A stretch of DNA of 64,000 bases, taken from NCBI GenBank assembly GCA_933228895.1, contig OW121852.1, positions 62,786,872 through 62,850,871 of the forward strand, given 5' to 3'. Below are positions 58,691 to 64,000 of the stretch, piece by piece. The notes under the pieces are model-generated. The model was not told where the DNA came from. It searched no databases and saw only the letters and a program-made list of their open reading frames with translations. How positions within the stretch are numbered: the first letter of the stretch is position 1; each line of letters begins with the position of its first letter. Origin of the DNA: Platycnemis pennipes (taxonomy: Eukaryota; Arthropoda; Insecta; Odonata; Platycnemididae). The translations under genes were made by a program, and so were the position numbers.

Positions 58691-59879
58691 ATCCTTTCGA
58701 AGACATTACACACCATATTTCAATGCTACGGTTAATATAAATTTTTCTCAGCTAAAACTGATGTGGTGATTGGTTGGTTGAAGAAAATATGAGGGGAATT
58801 GAGAGAATGATTGAATTGAGGAGTGATTGAATAGAACTGATATTAGGGAACGAACGTTCTTTGGAGAACAAAATAGTGAGTTAAACGGGAATGAGAGTGG
58901 AAAGAAACCGACAGTTTGCATGGGATTATAGGAGGCACTAAATATGCAGATCTAAAGAATAAGCATTTGTGAAAAGTTATTCTGAGTCATTCTGCTACTT
59001 GGAAATATTTAGAAGTGTGCAGAATATTTCCTGCCCATTTAAACTTATTTTAACCAGTAGAACTTTTTATCAAAATTTCATTTAATAATTCTGTTTAAAG
59101 TATACTTAAATATATCAACAAAACGAATACATCATGATGCATAGAGTTACTAGGCCCGCCTCGTGCCAGCTATTTCAAATTATAATTAGATAGAAGCCTT
59201 TTTTTTGTATTTTCACATCTTTTTCTATAATATTGAGTTTTTTTTTAGCGTTTGCGCTTTTCGAAGATGGCATTAATTATTTTTTTAGCTCCTAAACATA
59301 GGTTTTCATGGTTAAGTGGCGCCAAAACTGCCGAAAGTTGTAGATTTTACTTTCCACATGCTGTATTCGTGTTTATGTCAAGCATTCAATTCCGTAGCCG
59401 AGCCCAGTGATGTTGGTTAAATGCTGCGTTGGCATATTTGTTCTAGTGCCATTTTTCTAATCCACAGCTGGTAATAAAATTAACCGCATCCCTCCGAAGC
59501 CACTGCTTTCCCTTCCTCTGCTATGCCATTTCCAAAACCCGTGAAAAGTAAGACCCATTATTTGCTTACACCCTGAGCACCCTTGAGGGCTTTTTCCATG
59601 GTGCGAGCACAGTGTTACCAGGAACTCGAGAGCTCCGAAAAGATCACAGGCTTATTACACGCTCCGCCCCTCGTGTTAGGGGAAAGAGTATTCGTGGGAA
59701 TTCCCTTTACTTCCCCCATTGCCTCATCTCGGTCTCCCACTCAAACTCGGTTACTGAAGGGCACCGTTAACGACCTCTCGTTTATTTCTTTGCGTTCCCG
59801 GGACTTTTTTCTTCCCACCAATTCTTCCAACCCTCTGGAAAAGTCTCTGGCGTTTTGCTTTTCATCCTGCGGTGGTCTT
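58691..59879. other. No recognisable gene; source of a 26-bp templated insertion
   Basis: The 26 bp at 59338-59363 (TTGTAGATTTTACTTTCCAC...) recur exactly at 60339-60364 inside a LINE. 59583-60029 is open for 148 codons on the plus strand, but the frame runs into a tRNA-like module and a LINE, so it is not a gene. Confidence 0.45.
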
Positions 59880-59962
59880 ATCGGACTGGCTATGGTGTGG
59901 TTAGCCTGGCAGTTAATAGATCGCGGCTTCGAATCCAATGGTAGAGTTCGTGTGGATGCCAT
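59880..59962 (+). repeat. tRNA-like module next to a LINE tail
   Basis: GGCTATGGTGTGGTTAGCC resembles a box A region, and GGCTTCGAATCC (59931-59942) a box B. It runs directly into the CATCATCATCAT tail of the minus-strand LINE, as at 14500-14594. Confidence 0.5.
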
Positions 59963-60074
59963 CATCATCATGGGACAACAATACTTGGATTGTTTTAACG
60001 CGTCTCCACTCGATTCTCCTATCGGCTGACCTTTCATACTAAAATAATTCTTCTCTTATATCCGTCACGACTTG

Positions 60075-60236
60075 TAGGATATTTTAACATCTAGTACCTT
60101 GAACCTCGGTAAAATTGCCTCGCGAAATAGGGATCCTGGGTAGGGTAGTGGTCTTCGCAGTGGCCCGCAAAGCCAAAGGTCCATGGTTCGATTCCCGGTC
60201 CAGGTGATTTTTTTCGCATGGCAATTAATGTGAACT
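60075..60236 (+). mobile_element. tRNA-like SINE nested in a LINE, with 10-bp TSD
   Basis: Direct repeats TCACGACTTG at 60065-60074 and 60237-60246 flank the insert. Inside, GGGTAGGGTAGTGGTCTTCG (box A region) and GGTTCGATTCCCGG (box B, about 60185-60198) form a tRNA-like head. About 50 bp of unrelated sequence precede the head, and only about 35 bp follow it. The TSD restores the LINE reading across the gap, proving that the SINE came second. Confidence 0.85.
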
Positions 60237-60317
60237 TCACGACTTGCTCAATATATTTCCTGCGAGGTTTCCCTTTTCATTCTTTCAATTCACTTTCTCC
60301 TCTACAATTGTCTTCTT

Positions 60318-60392
60318 AGCAGAATTGCAATTGCCTTCTTGTAGATTTTACTTTCCACATGCTGGTTTTATCTCCTTGGCAATTGCCTTCTT
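60318..60392. other. Templated insertion scar
   Basis: CAATTGYCTTCTT occurs three times (60305-60317, 60328-60340, 60380-60392), and between the second and third lies an exact 26-bp copy of 59338-59363. This resembles repair with template switching: the filler was copied from about 1 kb away and re-annealed at short homologies. Confidence 0.75.
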
Positions 60393-60734
60393 CATGTCTC
60401 AAGATATGTACGGCTAAAGAGTTCTCTTCTTTTTAATTTTCAGCTGACTTCTCTTTTCTCCGAATCTTCTCAGGACCTCTTTGTTAGTCACTCGTTCGAT
60501 CCATTTTATCTTTTTCATCCATCTGTACACTACATTTCCAATGCTTCCAGCTATGACTTTTCTGCAACTACTATCGACCATGCCTCACTGCTTTAAGGAA
60601 ATATTCTTCAGATGAATGTTCTAATGATTTTTTTTATTACTACCAAGCTTGTTTTTCCACGCTTCAGTAGGCTTCTTTTGGTAGATGCCCTCTTTGCGTG
60701 GACTATTGTACTCAATCGACAAGGCAACGTTTTG

Positions 60735-61030
60735 ATCCTAGCTATGAATCCAATTAGAAGATCGGGTTAAAATGAAAGTTAGTGGTTTGATTCCCAATTC
60801 TTTGAATTCAAGGGTTTGAATCCTGGCAGTGACTAACATTGGAGATTGATGTACTGGTGATTTCTTGAATGATGTGTGGAAGAGTGCTTCGAGTGCAGTA
60901 CTCCGCCCGTCGAATGGGACGCTAAACCTTGGACACCTTGGCGTCTTTCGTTAAGAGTAGGGTAATGCTGACTCAGCAGGGTTGCACTCCAATTATCCAA
61001 CTATCCTAAACGGCGCAAATGATCTTTCCA
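60735..61030 (+). repeat. tRNA-derived SINE
   Basis: Box B-like GGGTTTGAATCC (60808-60819). The body is well kept: GAGTGCAGTACTCCGCCCG, TCGAATGGGACGCTAAACC, CACCTTGGCGTCTTTCGTTA, and CTATCCTAAACGGCGCAAAT at the 3' end. The head is degraded. Confidence 0.85.
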
Positions 61031-61115
61031 AATAAATACTACTAGATATACAATATGTTTGCAGTGTTGACCTGGAACTCGCGTAGATATGATTTTTTTC
61101 TAGTAACCTATACCT

Positions 61116-61225
61116 ATCTACAGCTACATAATATCCTTCAAGCCACCATAAAGGTGTGTGGCAGGGGGTGAATTCTCACCAAACATGCACTACATATTAT
61201 GCATAAAAAAGGATTAGTATTTATA
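61116..61225 (-). repeat. LINE 3' UTR and hairpin tail
   Basis: The minus strand carries ACTAATCCTTTTTTATGCAT, TGTAGTGCATGTTTGGTGAG, TTCACCCCCTGCCACACACC, the hairpin, GATATTATGTAGCTGTAG. Closest relative of 12999-13105. Confidence 0.88.
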
Positions 61226-62878
61226 TAGATACTGTTCAAAACTACACTACATGCAAAAACATTCTGTTAGTTGGGTTAGCTTTAAGTACATATATCAACA
61301 TGCAGCTACCAATGTTATCCATTGCTACACTCGTAAATGTACTCGTAACCTATGTAGCGAATCACCCTCTAGGATATCTGAAACGTTTTCAAAAGTCTCG
61401 GTGCTCGCTAACTTACCCTCATGAACAAATGGCGACGCATCTTAGAGGGGTCCGGTGGAAATAAAATGACAACAGAGCATAAATCCGCTCCACTTTCCTC
61501 TCTCCCTGGATTCCCAACCTTCCCCGCTGGAATTCCTTCGCCATTGACCTCTCTCTCTCTCCCTCGACGTTCCATTCCACCTCAGTCGCTCCTTCCGTTT
61601 ATTCCCGCTTAACACATTCGCCTTTACGACCTCGCAATCCCGATCCAATTTGCCTTCCCACCCTTTGCCCCCCGTTTGGCCTGCAAACCCCTCTTCCACC
61701 CTCTCTCTCCTCTCCCTTTTCCTTCAGTCCCCTCTTCCTCCCGGTCCTCATGTTGCACTCATTCGCGTTTATCCTTCCCAATCTTTTCCTCACGGGGACT
61801 CAAGGTTAGTGCCCATTTCCCTCAACGCCTGCCTCCGCTCGAGAAAGGCCGCTTCTTGCCATTTTTATTTCGCCTTTCCTCCCTCCTTTTGTTCTTGATA
61901 CGATTCGCCTCGACTCGCGTGCACCCGGGACGAAAACTTAAAAAAAAACAAAAGAAGTCCTATCTTATCGCAATTCCCCAACGCCATTCCTTCTCCTTTT
62001 CCCATTTCCCGTCTCCTTTTTTCCTTTCCTCATTCATTCGGCTGGATCCCCTCAGTTTTTTCTCCCCCCCCTCCACCGTTCCCAGTTTTGTGCGTACCCA
62101 TTTTATCTTCCCAAGGCTCCTCCTCAAGCTGCTGAGAATGAGACGGAGAGGTGTCCCCTTGCAAAGAGCCTCTCATGTTTCTCCCATTTTTATTACTCTC
62201 TCGTTCATTTCCTGCCCGATCCTTCTCGCTTCGTATTGGCACGCGATCGTGTTTATTTTTTTTCCCTGGGAAGGCTCCTCCTGCCATCACGAAGGGTAAT
62301 GGGTGGGAAGAGTCTCCTCTTTTTTCCTCCCTTTCGTATGATGGGCAAGAGGTGTCAAAATGCATTTCGGGAGCGAGGTGGTTGTCGAAACGAAGCGGGG
62401 CTAGTCTAAGGGAATCGAGGAATCGAGTCGAGTGGGCCTTTCAATCGATGGTTGCGTTTTATCGTCGGGTTCACAGCTCCCTCTCGTCAAGCCTCGTCCG
62501 AATCTGATTTGCATATGCTCGGTGAGTTTGATGTTTGTCCGTCATTTTCGGAAAAAAAATGTTAAGTGGAAGGCATGGACTTTGATCGAACTGGAAGAGT
62601 CCTGGTGACTTGAAAATTCGCAATCATCAGTAAGGCATGTTGACAGAAAGCAAATTTGCTGGAAACACGTTTTCAAGGGAAGAAATGTCCGAAAATGGTA
62701 ATTAAGTGGATGCAATAAACTATTAAATCGTATTTTGAACAACAAGGTCGAATTAGTCTGCAATTCAGAGCATAGCGCTTAACCTTTTGGTTGGTCTAAA
62801 TTCTGGTTGTGGAATTTTTCCTCTCCCTTTCTAGGATATTTTTCCTTGCCTCCCTAATAATTCATGTCGCTCAATTAA
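61226..62878. other. Long polypyrimidine island (61490-62350)
   Basis: For about 850 bp the plus strand is dominated by C and T (CTCTCTCCTCTCCCTTTTCC and similar), giving a 207-codon plus frame (61676-62299) of F/S/P/L-rich sequence and opposing R/E/G-rich frames. I interpret all of these as skew artefacts. The tract could form triplex DNA. Confidence 0.5.
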
Positions 62879-62990
62879 GTATAAGTTAATTAATTAATCT
62901 ACTGATATAAATTCTGGAATTATCAATACAATAATATAGTATAAGTTAATTAATCAATCTATTTATATAAATTCTGGAATTATCAATAAT
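62879..62990 (+). repeat. 60-bp tandem duplication
   Basis: GTATAAGTTAATTAATYAAT begins at 62879 and again at 62939 and stays aligned for about 52 bp (TATAAATTCTGGAATTATCAAT is shared) with three differences. Confidence 0.9.
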
Positions 62991-63079
62991 TATTACATCA
63001 CGTCGTTTAAACTGGTAATTCAGTTACACGTTTTGCTTGCCCGCATGATACTGTGATAAAACTATCCATTAAATCCTCA

Positions 63080-63178
63080 TTAAATATTAACTGCATGCCA
63101 GGCATGGCTCACCCCTTGCCATACCACCACGTACCTTTGCAGTGGTTTTCACGGTGCTATGTGGATGTAAATGTAAAA
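63080..63178 (+). repeat. Diverged LINE 3' hairpin tail (second subfamily)
   Basis: CACCCCTTGCCATACCACCA, CGTACCTTTGCAGTGG, then TTTTCACGGTGCTATGTGGATGTAAATGTAA. Same layout as the other hairpin tails, with many changes in both arms and an ATGTAA-type terminal repeat. Confidence 0.7.
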
Positions 63179-64000
63179 AATAAACGAGGTAATAGTTTTC
63201 CTCCCAAATGAATCTGACATTCCTCCTTTCCCCTTGGGACATCGATGTTTACACTGGTGTTACATTTCTTTCCTTCCAGTTGGTTATCGATCGCTTTTAG
63301 TTACCATTATTCTTTCTTCAATTTTCAATCATTCATTTCATACATTTCATTTATCTCATGCGACGTCTTCCTTCAATTTTGCAGTAGCAGTTGCAGATAT
63401 TCGGGGTAAGCGACCGACAGTTATTTGCACCGTTTGGGAAAGTTGGGTAATTCGGTAAGGTAGTAATTTGTCACGGAAGTAGAGATGGTGTGGAGAGAAA
63501 CCCGAGGTCGGCATTAGCCTGCTCTTTGTTTAATTATTATCAAGTTTAAACGTTCAGCCAGGGTATGAATGTAATTAAAGGGTGAACAACAACCTAAAAA
63601 TACATATAGTACCTATAGTCACAAATCATAAGTACAATTAGGAATCAATTTGGTCAAAAATACATTATGCATATAAATTTTCACGATATGTGTTTTACAA
63701 TTTGAGTGTAAAAATCTAATAAAAATTTACCTGTAGAAATACTTTTTTTTATCTTCCAATATATTCAGGTAATTGAACTCGTCATTAAGTGTTGACTCAC
63801 ATTTGCTCACACTTTCTATTGATTGGAGGATTTTTACAGTGTTCGCTGTTTACATTCATTATGTAAAATGTCCTCCTATATCTATCTTTGTTAATTGGAA
63901 TAAGCATATTTAATTTACATAACAAATTAAACTTTCTCCATATTAATTACATCATGTAAGAACAACAAGTCATTTAATATTTTTCGGTTACTACACGTAT
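63179..64000. other. No recognisable gene; second acceptor-donor juxtaposition
   Basis: AT-rich. At 63742-63774 (+) a T-rich tract ends ATATTCAG (63761-63768) followed directly by GTAATT. It is a weaker analogue of the 7194/7195 site. Confidence 0.4.

Larger units (their letters stand above)
59963..60720 (-). pseudogene. RTE-like LINE, interrupted by a SINE and a scar
   Basis: The 3' tail at 59957-59970 (ATC triplets) is followed by the short UTR and the LADRRIEW-equivalent region. The LINE is interrupted at 60075-60236 by a SINE, resumes at 60237, is broken again at 60318-60392, and resumes with CATGTCTCAAGATATG. Further blocks are GACTTCTCTTTTCTCCGAATC, TCACTCGTTCGATCCATTTTA and, at 60620-60715 on the minus strand, VHAKRASTKRSLLKRGK ('IALAKEAF-KKR-LL'). 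About 520 bp of LINE in total, one of the longer RTE-like copies here. Confidence 0.85.

Noticed and set aside
59583..60029. 148-codon open frame
   Set aside because: Runs through a tRNA-like module into an antisense LINE tail, so it is not one gene.
61676..62299. 207-codon plus frame
   Set aside because: Lies in a polypyrimidine tract; the F/S/P/L-rich translation with opposing R/E/G-rich frames is a composition artefact.

Overview
The window reads as non-coding DNA from a large, repeat-rich eukaryotic genome, most likely an arthropod and probably an insect. The case for this is: no compact operons or long conserved reading frames; tRNA-derived SINEs; many 5'-truncated non-LTR retrotransposons of insect-like type; a MITE; microsatellite-like LINE tails; and CpG that is not visibly depleted. 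The species cannot be fixed from sequence alone. A hemimetabolous insect is only a guess. Almost all open frames of 60-210 codons look like chance frames in GC-rich or polypyrimidine islands, or lie inside repeats. I found no complete host gene.

What can be recognised is mainly retrotransposon debris from three LINE groups. (1) An RTE-like family with the C-terminal signature KIKWIDRVTNEEVLRRVGEK / GKGRPR / RRIEWR. Its copies end in a CCTAGG palindrome and a short ATG-type tail. Fragments lie at 14595-15200, 19027-19556, 20796-21095, 24992-25150, 28268-28710, 31529-31890, 38780-39030, 39538-39665, 45272-45625, 47480-47915, 49285-49610 and 59963-60720. (2) A CR1-like family with remnants at 2598-3090, 22555-23175 and 58270-58690. 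The first remnant ends in a hairpin plus GTAGAT tail, and orphan copies of that tail recur at 3553, 11881, 12999, 32682, 61116 and 63080. (3) A Jockey/I-group element at 53775-54440 whose last 169 codons are still open. A tRNA-headed SINE family of about 320 bp, plus further tRNA-like modules, occurs at least twelve times, including one tandem duplication and one copy nested inside a LINE with target-site duplications.

Possible host signals are sparse and unproven. There is a textbook-like juxtaposed 3'/5' splice site at 7194/7195 (+), compatible with recursive splicing in a giant intron. There is a splice-bounded K/E/S-rich open segment at 37916-38129 (-), and a 30-codon MADF-domain-like fragment at 9591-9686 (+).

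The most unusual signal is a set of dispersed, structurally similar motifs (CTGANGA, short stem, GAAAC, CCGGT or GCGT, with paired outer flanks). Two of them sit in a 184-bp tandem dimer at 37339-37692. They resemble degenerate hammerhead-ribozyme cores as found in Penelope-like elements and small tandem retrozymes, but no copy here has a perfect core. Other structure includes a 310-bp MITE (28837-29146), a 92-nt near-perfect hairpin (19906-19997), a 52-bp palindrome inside an inverted repeat (35241-35465), a roughly 100-bp G-run tract (43993-44091), and a templated-insertion scar at 60318-60392.
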